A DNA stretch of 44,767 nt, taken from contig VGZV01000021.1 in assembly GCA_016872385.1 (NCBI GenBank), positions 1 through 44,767 on the forward strand, in the 5' to 3' direction. Positions within the stretch are counted from its first letter, which is position 1. Each line of letters starts with the position of its first letter. A program made the translations under genes and the position numbers. Positions 7,011-14,238 of this stretch are shown here, piece after piece. The stretch is from SAR202 cluster bacterium (lineage in GTDB: Bacteria; Chloroflexota; Dehalococcoidia; Lucifugimonadales; UBA3495). Below the pieces are notes generated by a model that saw only the letters and a list, made by a program, of their open reading frames with translations, ran no database searches and was not told the DNA's origin.

Positions 7011-9914
7011 CTAGGCCCTGGACGCAACGCCCAGCTTCGCCACCTGGGCGGGGGCAATGGACAAGCCCGGAGTATGGCGCATGGGGTCCGGCCCTTCGCT
7101 GGCTTGCAGGTCCACCGCCAGTTGTCCGAAAAGGGCAGTGGTGGACACTACGCCCGGCGGCACCGCCGGGTCCAGGCGGGCCACGCCGGACAGGCGATGG
7201 GCAGAAGTCCGCACCTCCACCAAGTCGCCCTCGGCCACTCCCAGGAGCTGGGCCTCCATAGGATTCAGTTGCACCCATTCCTCCCGCTGGATGCGGTTGA
7301 CCTTGCCCCGTGCCACCTGGCTGCCGCGGCCTGCCTGGAGCAGCACCCGGCCCGGCGTCCACTGCAGGGGGTAGGCCGGATCGGAGCGCCCTGCCGCGGC
7401 CCGGAAGACCGGCGCTTGCAGGCGCGCTTTGCCCTGGGGGAACCCCCCCTGGACATACAGAATGGGCGTGGACGGGCTGTCCGGGCTGGCGCAGGGCCAC
7501 TGGATGCCCCGGTACTCCCGGCTGGCGTACAGCACCTGGGTAGGTTTGGGGCTGCCCAGCCCGCCGGTCTCCAGGCCCGGCGCTCCGGCAAAAGCCGCCG
7601 CGGGGTTGGCCCGCAGCACCAGGGAGGATTCCTTCTCCAGGCGGGAATAGGATATTCCGCCATAGATGGGCATGGCCTGGGCCATTTCGTTCATTACCGC
7701 CGCCGGTGACTGGTGGTCGAATCCCTGGACCCCCAGGCGGCGCGCCAGCTGGGCAATCACCCAGCCATCGGACTGGGCCTGGCCCGCTGCTGCGGGCAGA
7801 ACCGGGTTGAGCTTCTGGATGCGGCGCTCCAGGTTGGTGAAGGTGCCCTCCTTTTCCGCAAATACCGCCCTGGGCAGCACCACGTGGGCGCGCTGGGCGG
7901 CGGGCGAGAGGAAACTGTCCGCCACTACCAGTAGGTCCAGTTTCTCCAAAGCCGCCAGTGTCCGCGCTTCATTCTCCTGCTGCTGGTCCAGTCCGCCGAA
8001 CAGAAGCAGGCACTGGAGCTGCTGGTTGTCCAGCATTCCTGTTGCACCAACGCCAGGGGCGGCAGGCAGCGGGGCGGCCCAGATTGCTTCCAGGCTCTGC
8101 CGGGCGGCGGCGTCGGCCACGGGCCGGTAGCCAGGCAGCAGGTGGGGCACGCAGCCGGCGTCCCAGGCGCCCTGGCCGTTGGCTCCGGGACGCAGGGGAT
8201 AGAGGCCGCTGCCAGGTTTCCCCACATTGCCGGTGAGCAAGGCGGCGTCCGACAGGGCGGCTACGCAGTCCCCGCCCAGTTCCGGCGCTATGTTGTCCAG
8301 GCCATAAACTATGGCGGCGGAGGCAGCCTGGCCCCAAAGCCTGGCTGCCTGGGCGATGGCTTCTGGGGACACATGGGTGGCGGCGGCCACCTGTTCCAGG
8401 GATAGGGCGCTCAGGGCATGGCGCAGGGCGTCCAGGTCCTGGCACCGCTCGGCCAGCCACTCTTTGCGTTCCAGTCCCTGCTCCAGCAATGACTTGAGCA
8501 GTCCCCCCAGCAATAAAAGCTCGGCGCCGGGCACGGGGCGCAGCCACAAGTGGGCATAACGAGTCAGCTCCACCTCCCGCGGGTCAATGACCACCAGCTT
8601 GGCGTTCTGACGGGCCGCCCGTTTGATGGGGACGGCCAGCACGTTCTGGTCTTCGGTAACGTTGGCGTTGAACACCAGGATGCAGCCCGCCTGCTCCAGT
8701 TCCCAGAGGGAATTGGTGGCGGCGGCGTGGCCCAGGGACTGGGCCAGACCCGTGACCAGTTCTGGGCGCAGGTTGGAGGAGTGGTCCACGTTGTTGGCGC
8801 CCATGGCCAAGCGGGCGAACTTCTGGGCCAGGTAGTGCTCTTCGTTGGTGCTGTTGGGCGAGGTCAGCAAGCCAAAGGCGCCGCCCCGGTACTGGGGCAG
8901 GCGGCTGGCGACGTACTCCAGGGCTTCTTCCCAGGATGCCTCCACCAACTGCCCGTCCCGGCGGAGCATGGGCTGGCGCAGCCGTCCGGGGTGGTGGACA
9001 AACTCCAGGCCGAACTTGCCTTTGAAACAGGCCTGGCCCCGATTGGCGGGAGAGTGCAGCTCTGGCACGCTGCGAATTACTTTGCCCTGGGCATTAACTT
9101 CCAGGTTGAGCTGGCAGCCTACGGGGCAGTGGGGACAGAGGGTGCGCTCCACCCGCCGCGCCTTCTCCCACTTGTGGGAGCGTTCGGTGAGGGCCCCCAC
9201 GGGACAAACGTCAATGCAGGCCCCGCAGAACTCGCACCCCGACTCCAGCAGCGAAGTCCCGAAAGAGGTGCCCACCAGGGCCCGGCCCGAACGGTCGGTG
9301 AAGCAGATGGCGTCGTCGCCCCGCAGCTCCTGGCAGGCGCGCACGCAGCGCCCGCAGACAATGCACAGGTTGTAGTCCCGGTCGTAGAAGGGGTCGCCTA
9401 CTTCCAGGGGGATGCGGCGGTACTTGTAGTTCAGAGGCGACTCCAGGTTCATGCCCAGGTAGCGCACCGTGTCCTTGAACTCGCACCGCTCGTTCTTGGG
9501 GCAGGTGACGCAGCGGTCGTTGACCGAAACGTGGCGCAGGCAGATGTCGCTGGGGCCGCAGATGTCAATGCGATGGCAGGTGAGGCAGCCGTTGGGGTGC
9601 TCGGCGATGAGCATCTCCATGACGGAACGCCGCAACTGGTGGACGTCCGGGGCTTCGGACCGGACCACCATGCCATCCTCCACCGGCAGAGTGCAGGAGG
9701 CGGGGAAGCCGGGCAGCCGCTGCATGGCGCCGTCCCGGTTCTTGCGCTCCGCGCCCACCACGCACATGCGGCAGGCGGCGTAGGGCTTCATGCCCGGGTG
9801 GTAGCACAAGTAGGGCACAAAGATTCCGGCGTCAATGGCCGCTTCCAGGACCATCTTCCCGGCGGTGGTCTTTATCTCCACTCCATCAATGGTGATGGTG
9901 ATTTCGTTGGCCAT
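7011..9914 (-). CDS. nuoG: NuoG-like NADH dehydrogenase subunit (molybdopterin-oxidoreductase fold without the Mo ligand)
   Basis: A 967-residue multi-cluster subunit that would pass electrons from the NuoF/NuoE diaphorase. An N-terminal [2Fe-2S] domain has C37, C48, C51 and C74. Next comes the His-Cys3 [4Fe-4S] segment (HPNGCLTCHRIDICGP), then two ferredoxin-type sets, CIVCGRCVRAC and CEFCGACIDVCPVG. A CPHCPVGC cluster near residue 260 opens the molybdopterin-like domain, which ends in a dinucleotide-binding barrel. At the position of the catalytic Cys/Sec of formate dehydrogenases (around residues 375-390) it reads NVDHSSNLRPELVTGL, with no Cys or Sec. Formate oxidation is therefore unlikely and a NuoG role is favoured. 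AAGGAAG precedes the ATG. The membrane-arm nuo genes are not in the window. Confidence 0.88.
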   Translation of the reverse strand: MANEITITIDGVEIKTTAGKMVLEAAIDAGIFVPYLCYHPGMKPYAACRMCVVGAERKNRDGAMQRLPGFPASCTLPVEDGMVVRSEAPDVHQLRRSVMEMLIAEHPNGCLTCHRIDICGPSDICLRHVSVNDRCVTCPKNERCEFKDTVRYLGMNLESPLNYKYRRIPLEVGDPFYDRDYNLCIVCGRCVRACQELRGDDAICFTDRSGRALVGTSFGTSLLESGCEFCGACIDVCPVGALTERSHKWEKARRVERTLCPHCPVGCQLNLEVNAQGKVIRSVPELHSPANRGQACFKGKFGLEFVHHPGRLRQPMLRRDGQLVEASWEEALEYVASRLPQYRGGAFGLLTSPNSTNEEHYLAQKFARLAMGANNVDHSSNLRPELVTGLAQSLGHAAATNSLWELEQAGCILVFNANVTEDQNVLAVPIKRAARQNAKLVVIDPREVELTRYAHLWLRPVPGAELLLLGGLLKSLLEQGLERKEWLAERCQDLDALRHALSALSLEQVAAATHVSPEAIAQAARLWGQAASAAIVYGLDNIAPELGGDCVAALSDAALLTGNVGKPGSGLYPLRPGANGQGAWDAGCVPHLLPGYRPVADAAARQSLEAIWAAPLPAAPGVGATGMLDNQQLQCLLLFGGLDQQQENEARTLAALEKLDLLVVADSFLSPAAQRAHVVLPRAVFAEKEGTFTNLERRIQKLNPVLPAAAGQAQSDGWVIAQLARRLGVQGFDHQSPAAVMNEMAQAMPIYGGISYSRLEKESSLVLRANPAAAFAGAPGLETGGLGSPKPTQVLYASREYRGIQWPCASPDSPSTPILYVQGGFPQGKARLQAPVFRAAAGRSDPAYPLQWTPGRVLLQAGRGSQVARGKVNRIQREEWVQLNPMEAQLLGVAEGDLVEVRTSAHRLSGVARLDPAVPPGVVSTTALFGQLAVDLQASEGPDPMRHTPGLSIAPAQVAKLGVASRA

Positions 9915-9947
9915 GTTCTTCCTTTGGCGGGCGCGTCCGCCTGGGGC

Positions 9948-10739
9948 CTAACCGGCGGGCACCGGCGCTTCTGGATTGGGGAGAGGGCTGGCTACCGGCT
10001 CGGCGCTGTGCCGGACGACACTGTGGGCGCGGGGGACTATCAGGTCGCACATGCGGCTGCTCTCCCCCTCGTGGACGTGCACGTCCATGACCTCCAAGAA
10101 TTGGGTACTGTATTCCTTGAATATGCCGATATACTCGTCCACTGTGCCGTCGGCGCTGGTGACTTCCACTACCACCATGGTGCCGATGTGCCGCTCCAGC
10201 AGTGGGTCGTAGGAAGTACCCGCAATACTAGTAGCCGCTACCCGTTGCTGAGTTGCAACAGTTCTCAAAGCCTGGCTTTCAGCACGAATCTGAATTAAGA
10301 CATTTCCAGCTTCTACCATCGAATCTCTTAATGAGTTGAAAGTATTTTTGACATGTCTCACCATGCGGCGATGTAAAGCTGGGCGATAGGCCTTTTCAAT
10401 GGCGCGGAGCCTCTTTTGTCTTTCTTCTTTGCTGAGCTCGTCATGATAACGGAGGAGGATATATATGGTGCCGAAATCATCCTTGTACATGACGTAACTA
10501 GTTTCAATATGATCCTGATGATCCTGATCCCAATAATTGCCAGCGTAGCAGAATTCTATTCCTGATGTCTCCACCACCAAGCGGCCCCAGATGCGCTTAC
10601 CACCCTTCTGCAATACCGTCGTTTTGAATCCCTGGAAATCTTTCAGGCACCGATCCCTGGAGCGACGAGAGACAAATGCGCCAACGATGCCTAGCGAAAG
10701 AATGAAGACAAATATGCCAAGTACTATAGTGTCCAACAT
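9948..10739 (-). CDS. Unknown membrane-anchored protein inside the nuo-like operon
   Basis: A protein of about 263 residues that I do not recognise. The start at ATG 10739 is preferred because AAGGACGG lies just upstream and it avoids overlap with nuoF; the frame stays open to 10856. It opens with one membrane helix (TIVLGIFVFILSLGIVGAFV) followed by positive residues (SRRSRDR), which predicts a cytosolic C-terminal part. That part holds a strand-rich segment with YVMYKDDFGTIYILLRYHDE, a basic helical stretch (SKEERQKRLRAIEKAYRP) and a second strand-rich segment (HIGTMVVVEVTSADGTVDEY, EVMDVHVHEGESS). It lies 34 bp after nuoF and 33 bp before nuoG, so it is very probably co-expressed. Parts of it are clearly more AT-rich than its neighbours (26 G+C of 60 at 10261-10320). 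A membrane anchor for the diaphorase module is one guess. Confidence 0.72.
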   Translation of the reverse strand: MLDTIVLGIFVFILSLGIVGAFVSRRSRDRCLKDFQGFKTTVLQKGGKRIWGRLVVETSGIEFCYAGNYWDQDHQDHIETSYVMYKDDFGTIYILLRYHDELSKEERQKRLRAIEKAYRPALHRRMVRHVKNTFNSLRDSMVEAGNVLIQIRAESQALRTVATQQRVAATSIAGTSYDPLLERHIGTMVVVEVTSADGTVDEYIGIFKEYSTQFLEVMDVHVHEGESSRMCDLIVPRAHSVVRHSAEPVASPLPNPEAPVPAG

Positions 10740-10773
10740 TGTTATTGGCCGTCCTTGGAAGAGCCAATTAACT

Positions 10774-12483
10774 TTATCTTCTGCTGCGGCTGGGGGAGAA
10801 CCGCGGCTCCCGGCACCGCCCCGTGGGACACCGGTGTTCTTTGATGTGGGCGTCAAATTCCGGGCCGAAGTAGCGCAGCGCTGAAGACACTGGGTTGAAC
10901 CCCAACTGCCCGTGCCCGCACAGGGAGCCTGCCTGCATGTTCTCGCCGATGTTCCGCATCAGGGCCAGGTCCTCCGGCCCGCCCTCCAGGCGGCAGATGC
11001 GCTCCAGCACTTCCAGCAGGTGGCTCATGCCCATGCGGCAGGGAAAGCACTTGCCGCAGGACTCGTACTGGCAGAAGGCGATGATGGCGCGGGTCAGGTC
11101 CACCACGCAAGCGTCCTCGTCGGCGGCGATGATGCCGCCGGAGCCCAGAATGGCACCAGCCGCCCGCAGCAAGTCAAAGTCCAGCTTGAGGTCCAGCTTG
11201 TCTGCCCCCAGCACGCCGCCCAGGGGCCCGCCGGTCTGGAGCAGCTTGAGCTTTTTGCCGCTGGGAATGCCCCCAGCCACGTCGTAGATAACTTCTTTAA
11301 GAGTGATGCCCAGGGGAACTTCCACCATGCCGGTGTACTGGACGGCGCCCGACAAGCACAGGATGGCTGTGCCGGTGCTTTTGTCGTGGCCGATGCCCGC
11401 GAACCACTGGCCGCCCCGGGCTACCACCTCCGGGACGTAGGCCATGGTCTTGACGTTGTTGATGTTGGTGGGTTTGGCGAAAAGGCCCGACTGGGCCGGG
11501 AAGGGGGGGCGGAAACGGGGCATGGAGCGTTTGCCCTCGATGGCCTCCATCAGGGCGGTCTCCTCACCCGCCACGTAGGAATCCCCGGTGAAGGCCACCT
11601 CCATCTCAAAGGAGAAGCTGGACCCCAGGATGTTCTTGCCCAGCAGCCCCAGGTCGTAGGCCTGGCGCACCGCCTGCTGCGCCCGCCGCACCGGCCCTTC
11701 GTGCCCGTGGCGGATGAAGATGTAGCCGTGGCTGGCGCCGGTGGCGTAACCCGCCAGGGTAATGCCCTCCACCACGGTGAAGGGGTCGCTCTCCAGGATG
11801 CCTTTGTCGTTGAAAGCTCCAGGGTCGCCCTCCTCGCAGTTGCAGAGGATATATTTTACTGGGGCCTTGGACCCAGCCAGGAAGCGCCACTTGTTGCCGG
11901 TGGGGAAGGCGGCGCCGCCGCGGCCCCGCAGGCCGGAAACGTTGACCTGCTCCAGCACGTCGGCGGCGGTCATCTGGGTCAGCCCCTTGTGCAGGGCGCT
12001 GTAGCCGCCGGTGGCGATGTACTGGTGGATGTCGCTGGGGTCAATGGTGCCCGCGTTGCGCAAGGCAATGCGCACTTCTTTGGCCTTCATGGGCAGCTGG
12101 TTGATGCTGGAAATCCCTGAAGGGCCGTCGCCCAGGCTGCCCAGGGCCAGGGCTGGCGCCGGCTGGCCTCCGGCCACGTGGGAGGCTACAATCTCGTCCG
12201 CCATTTCCGGGGTCACGTTGCCGTAGAACACCCGCGGCCCGCCGGGCAGCTGCACATCCACCAGCGGCTCGGCGTAGCACAGGCCAAAGCAGCCCACTTC
12301 GCTGACGGTGGCTTTTACCCCATGCCGCTCCAGGGAATTGTTCAGGGCGGCGACCACGGCGTCGCTGCCCGCAGCCTTGCCGCACAACGCTGCGCCTACA
12401 CGTATCCAGGGCTGGCTGCCGGCGGTCAGCTCCTGCCAGCGGCGCTGGGCTTCCGCTTGCAGTTCAGGAAAGCTAGCGGGCAT
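10774..12483 (-). CDS. nuoF: NuoF/HoxF-like NADH-binding subunit with N-terminal thioredoxin-like domain
   Basis: A 569-residue NADH- and FMN-binding diaphorase subunit of the long NuoF/HoxF/HydB type. Residues about 20-110 form a thioredoxin-like [2Fe-2S]-type domain (ALCGKAAGSD, then EVGCFGLCYAEPLVDV); only three of the expected cysteines are obvious. The core has the NADH-binding GLRGRGGAAFPTGNKW and the FMN segment CNCEEGDPGAFND. The C-terminus carries the [4Fe-4S] ligands CGKCFPCRMG and, later, GSLCGHGQ. No extra ferredoxin domain follows, unlike bifurcating HydB. Its start overlaps the end of nuoE by 11 bp, indicating translational coupling. It accepts electrons from NADH and passes them to the NuoG-like subunit. 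Confidence 0.93.
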   Translation of the reverse strand: MPASFPELQAEAQRRWQELTAGSQPWIRVGAALCGKAAGSDAVVAALNNSLERHGVKATVSEVGCFGLCYAEPLVDVQLPGGPRVFYGNVTPEMADEIVASHVAGGQPAPALALGSLGDGPSGISSINQLPMKAKEVRIALRNAGTIDPSDIHQYIATGGYSALHKGLTQMTAADVLEQVNVSGLRGRGGAAFPTGNKWRFLAGSKAPVKYILCNCEEGDPGAFNDKGILESDPFTVVEGITLAGYATGASHGYIFIRHGHEGPVRRAQQAVRQAYDLGLLGKNILGSSFSFEMEVAFTGDSYVAGEETALMEAIEGKRSMPRFRPPFPAQSGLFAKPTNINNVKTMAYVPEVVARGGQWFAGIGHDKSTGTAILCLSGAVQYTGMVEVPLGITLKEVIYDVAGGIPSGKKLKLLQTGGPLGGVLGADKLDLKLDFDLLRAAGAILGSGGIIAADEDACVVDLTRAIIAFCQYESCGKCFPCRMGMSHLLEVLERICRLEGGPEDLALMRNIGENMQAGSLCGHGQLGFNPVSSALRYFGPEFDAHIKEHRCPTGRCREPRFSPSRSRR

Positions 12484-12964
12484 GGCGATTTTCGCCCCCA
12501 GGCTGGCCCAACAGTTCCTGCACCCGGGCCCTGGCCTGCTCCGGTGTCATGCGGCCCGCCAGGTGGTGGTCAAAGGCGGTGACCGGCGCCTGGGCGCAGG
12601 CCCCCAGGCAAGTGTTGTAACGCAAAGTCAGCCCACCGTCGGGGGTGTCGCCCTCGCCTGCCATGCCCAGGGCATCCAGCACGGCGGCAATGACGCCGGA
12701 TGCGCCCTTCAGGTGGCAGGAAGGCCCCCAGCAAATTTCCACTTGATGGGGGCACGGCGGCTGGAACCGGAAGTTGGGATAAAAGGAGGCCACTGCCCAG
12801 ACATCGTTAACGGTGGCATGGGTGAGGGCCGCCACCTGCTCGACGGCTTCCACTGGTATATAGCCCAGGGCGTCTTCCACTGCCAGCAGGGACGACAGGA
12901 CGGTTACGGTGGGCTGCGGCTGATGGTGGATCGCCTGGGCAATGCGCTGGTTCAGCGTTTCCAT
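12473..12964 (-). CDS. nuoE: NuoE-like [2Fe-2S] subunit of NADH dehydrogenase
   Basis: A 163-residue thioredoxin-fold subunit. The four [2Fe-2S] ligands lie in CWGPSC and, about 38 residues on, NTCLGAC. The N-terminal half is the usual helical bundle with GYIPVEAVEQVA and VNDVWAVASFYPNF. It is the first gene of the minus-strand nuoE-nuoF-unknown-nuoG cluster, and nuoF starts inside its last codons. A promoter with an overlapping palindrome is predicted about 80 bp upstream, so this gene probably sets the expression of the whole group. Confidence 0.93.
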   Translation of the reverse strand: METLNQRIAQAIHHQPQPTVTVLSSLLAVEDALGYIPVEAVEQVAALTHATVNDVWAVASFYPNFRFQPPCPHQVEICWGPSCHLKGASGVIAAVLDALGMAGEGDTPDGGLTLRYNTCLGACAQAPVTAFDHHLAGRMTPEQARARVQELLGQPGGENRHAR

Positions 12965-13016
12965 TTTTCGGGCACCGGGCCGTAGTCAGGCGTGTCCGGG
13001 GGCCTGACCTGCCAGA

Positions 13017-13040
13017 TTTGTTCGTGAATTTAGTAACAAA
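13017..13040 (-). promoter_or_regulatory. Imperfect palindrome at the nuoE transcription start (candidate operator)
   Basis: On the minus strand TTTGTT and AACAAA flank a 12-bp centre, with 9 of 12 half-site positions symmetric (TTTGTTnnTnAA-TTnAnnAACAAA). It sits just downstream of the -10 box, over and after the predicted +1, a classic repressor position. The arms resemble the TTGT-ACAA ends of Rex-type sites, but the match is partial. Confidence 0.45.
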
Positions 13041-13049
13041 CCTGGCCTC

Positions 13050-13078
13050 AATATAGCATAGGCCCGCCGGGCGTTCAA
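13050..13078 (-). promoter_or_regulatory. Predicted promoter of the nuoE operon
   Basis: On the minus strand TTGAAC (13073-13078), a 17-bp spacer, and TATATT (13050-13055) preceded by TGC, an extended -10. The start would be near 13043, leaving a leader of about 78 nt to the nuoE ATG. Confidence 0.65.
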
Positions 13079-13188
13079 CTTGCGGTGGCGCCAAGACCGG
13101 GACATTTAGCGTTCTGCATGCGGTTGCTGGCCTGACTGGGCGGGGTCGCCGCCCCCCTGAGAGCTTGTGTGAAAAGTAGACCGCTCAT

Positions 13189-13275
13189 GGTTCGACAAGC
13201 TCACCACGAGCGAGAAAAACCGCTCACCCCTCCGGCTGGCTCAGGGCAGGCTCTGAGCATGTCGAAGGGTGTGCG
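13189..13275. repeat. Intergenic repeat of the GAGC-TTGTCGAAGG family, copy 2
   Basis: It contains GGTTCGACAAGCTCACCACG at its left end and CTCTGAGCATGTCGAAGGGTG at its right end, the same arms as at 1461-1523 and inside 21086-21226. It lies between the nuoE promoter and the end of the thiol oxidoreductase gene. The other parts of the 12965-13369 gap, beyond the promoter, palindrome and this repeat, show nothing. Confidence 0.75.
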
Positions 13276-13369
13276 CAGAACTATTAACGACCTTTTGGCA
13301 CACCCGCTCAAGGCGGACTTTGGGAGCCTGCCACACGAGCTGGACCAAGGGCATGGGAGTACGGCCCGC

Positions 13370-14002
13370 CTACTGGCCCAGCACCCGGCGCATGGCCGAC
13401 TGGAACACCGGGTAGGGATGGGCGCCGGTGAACAGCAAATTGCCCACCAGGAAGGTGGGGATGCCCTGGATGCCGTGCTGCAAGGCCTCCTGGTACTGGC
13501 CCATTACCGTACCGGAGAGTTGTTTCCCATGCAGGCGCTCCTCCATCTCGGCCCAGTCCAGCCCAGTGGCCACGGCCAGTTCTTCCATCACCGCCAGGCT
13601 GCCCAGGTCCTTGCCCTCTTCCCAGTAGGCTTTGTAGGCGGCCTTGTGGAACTCCATAAACTTGCCCTGCTGCTGGGCGTATTCCGTGGCCTCCATGGCA
13701 TACATGGTGTTGGGCGTCACCCTGGGCGGGCGCATGATTAAAGAGGCTTCCCGGGCGTGGGAGCGCAAAGGCTCCGCCAGCTCGTTTTCCGTCTCGCCCG
13801 CCCGCGGCTGCCGCTGCAACCCCTCTTTAGGCGTGTCCGGGCGCAGCAAGTAGGCCCGCCCCACCACGCGGATGTTGTATTCCTGCCCCAGCTTTTCGAC
13901 CCGCTCCAGGCCGACGTAGCACCAGGGTCAAATGTAGTCGTACCAGACCACCACCCGGACTGGTTCGGCAAGTTCAATGGGCTTTGGGGCTGGTGATGTC
14001 AT
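13370..14002 (-). CDS. DsbA/FrnE-family thiol oxidoreductase, candidate selenoprotein (UPWC active site)
   Basis: A 210-residue thioredoxin-fold oxidoreductase of the DsbA/FrnE type. The ATG at 14002 has a strong AGGAGGA site 8 bp upstream and reads in one frame to the stop at 13370, except for one TGA at 13928-13930, codon 25. The surrounding residues are VVVWYDYI-(TGA)-PWCYVGLERV. In this family that spot is the first cysteine of the CPWC redox pair, so the codon fits selenocysteine (U25-P-W-C28). The rest is intact, including a cis-proline loop GIQGIPTFLVG near the C-terminus and a helical insertion (TEYAQQQGKFMEFHKAAY). A SECIS-like hairpin lies right after the TGA. Alternatives are a TGC-to-TGA error or a recent nonsense mutation. 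Read without Sec, only a 165-residue fragment lacking the active site is called. It has its own promoter (14058-14091). No selA, selB or selC is in the window. Confidence 0.72.
13896..13927 (-). promoter_or_regulatory. Bacterial SECIS-like hairpin after the in-frame TGA
   Basis: In the mRNA, 13 nt after the UGA, UCGGCC (13914-13909) pairs with GGUCGA (13901-13896) around the 7-nt loop UGGAGCG. The loop begins 19 nt after the UGA with G as its second base, within the range known for bacterial SECIS elements. Lower pairings GCU/AGC and CCC/GGG can extend the stem. This was found by eye; no folding energy was computed. Confidence 0.5.
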
Positions 14003-14057
14003 GGCGCGGTTCCTCCTGAATGCAGGCTGGCAGCTTGAGGCCGGTGGCGGCAAGGAT

Positions 14058-14091
14058 ATTATATACTAGCACAAGTTGCCGGAGTCCAGAA
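14058..14091 (-). promoter_or_regulatory. Predicted promoter of the thiol oxidoreductase gene
   Basis: On the minus strand TTCTGG (14086-14091), 17 bp, TAGTAT (14063-14068) preceded by TGC. An overlapping TATAAT is at 14058-14063. Both are AT-rich boxes in a GC-rich context. Confidence 0.5.
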
Positions 14092-14135
14092 AACTGCCTA
14101 TAGTACGGGCTAGGGCTGTTTTATTGGCGGCGATA

Positions 14136-14197
14136 GTAAGGGCAGACCTATGTGTCTGCCCTTCCCGGCGCGGGCGTACACATGGGTACGCCCCTAC
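14136..14197. repeat. Palindromic GTAGGGGC-family repeat, copy upstream of gatB
   Basis: Two back-to-back hairpins. GGGCAGACCTATGTGTCTGCCC is at 14141-14162; a second arm set, GGGCGTAC with GTACGCCC, runs to CCCCTAC at 14197. The same first hairpin recurs at 26156 and, inverted, at 41136. It rules out the longer upstream gatB start. Confidence 0.75.
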
Positions 14198-14238
14198 GAC
14201 GTTGCCGAGAAGCATTTGCCCCGATGGTGCGGGCTGGT

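Noticed and set aside
7011..9914. Formate dehydrogenase alpha subunit
   Set aside because: The overall domain order fits, but the Cys/Sec Mo ligand is absent at NVDHSSNLRPELV, so NuoG is preferred.
8550..10298. 582-codon open frame antisense to nuoG
   Set aside because: Shadow of a GC-rich gene; the sequence is low-complexity (runs of AGVGG, HQGPAR) and has no domain, while the opposite strand has all NuoG motifs.
13370..13867. 165-residue thiol oxidoreductase as a complete gene
   Set aside because: That start lacks the active site; the real ribosome site and family N-terminus lie upstream across the TGA.
14152..14238. Longer gatB N-terminus
   Set aside because: The extra residues are translated palindromic repeat and are not part of GatB.
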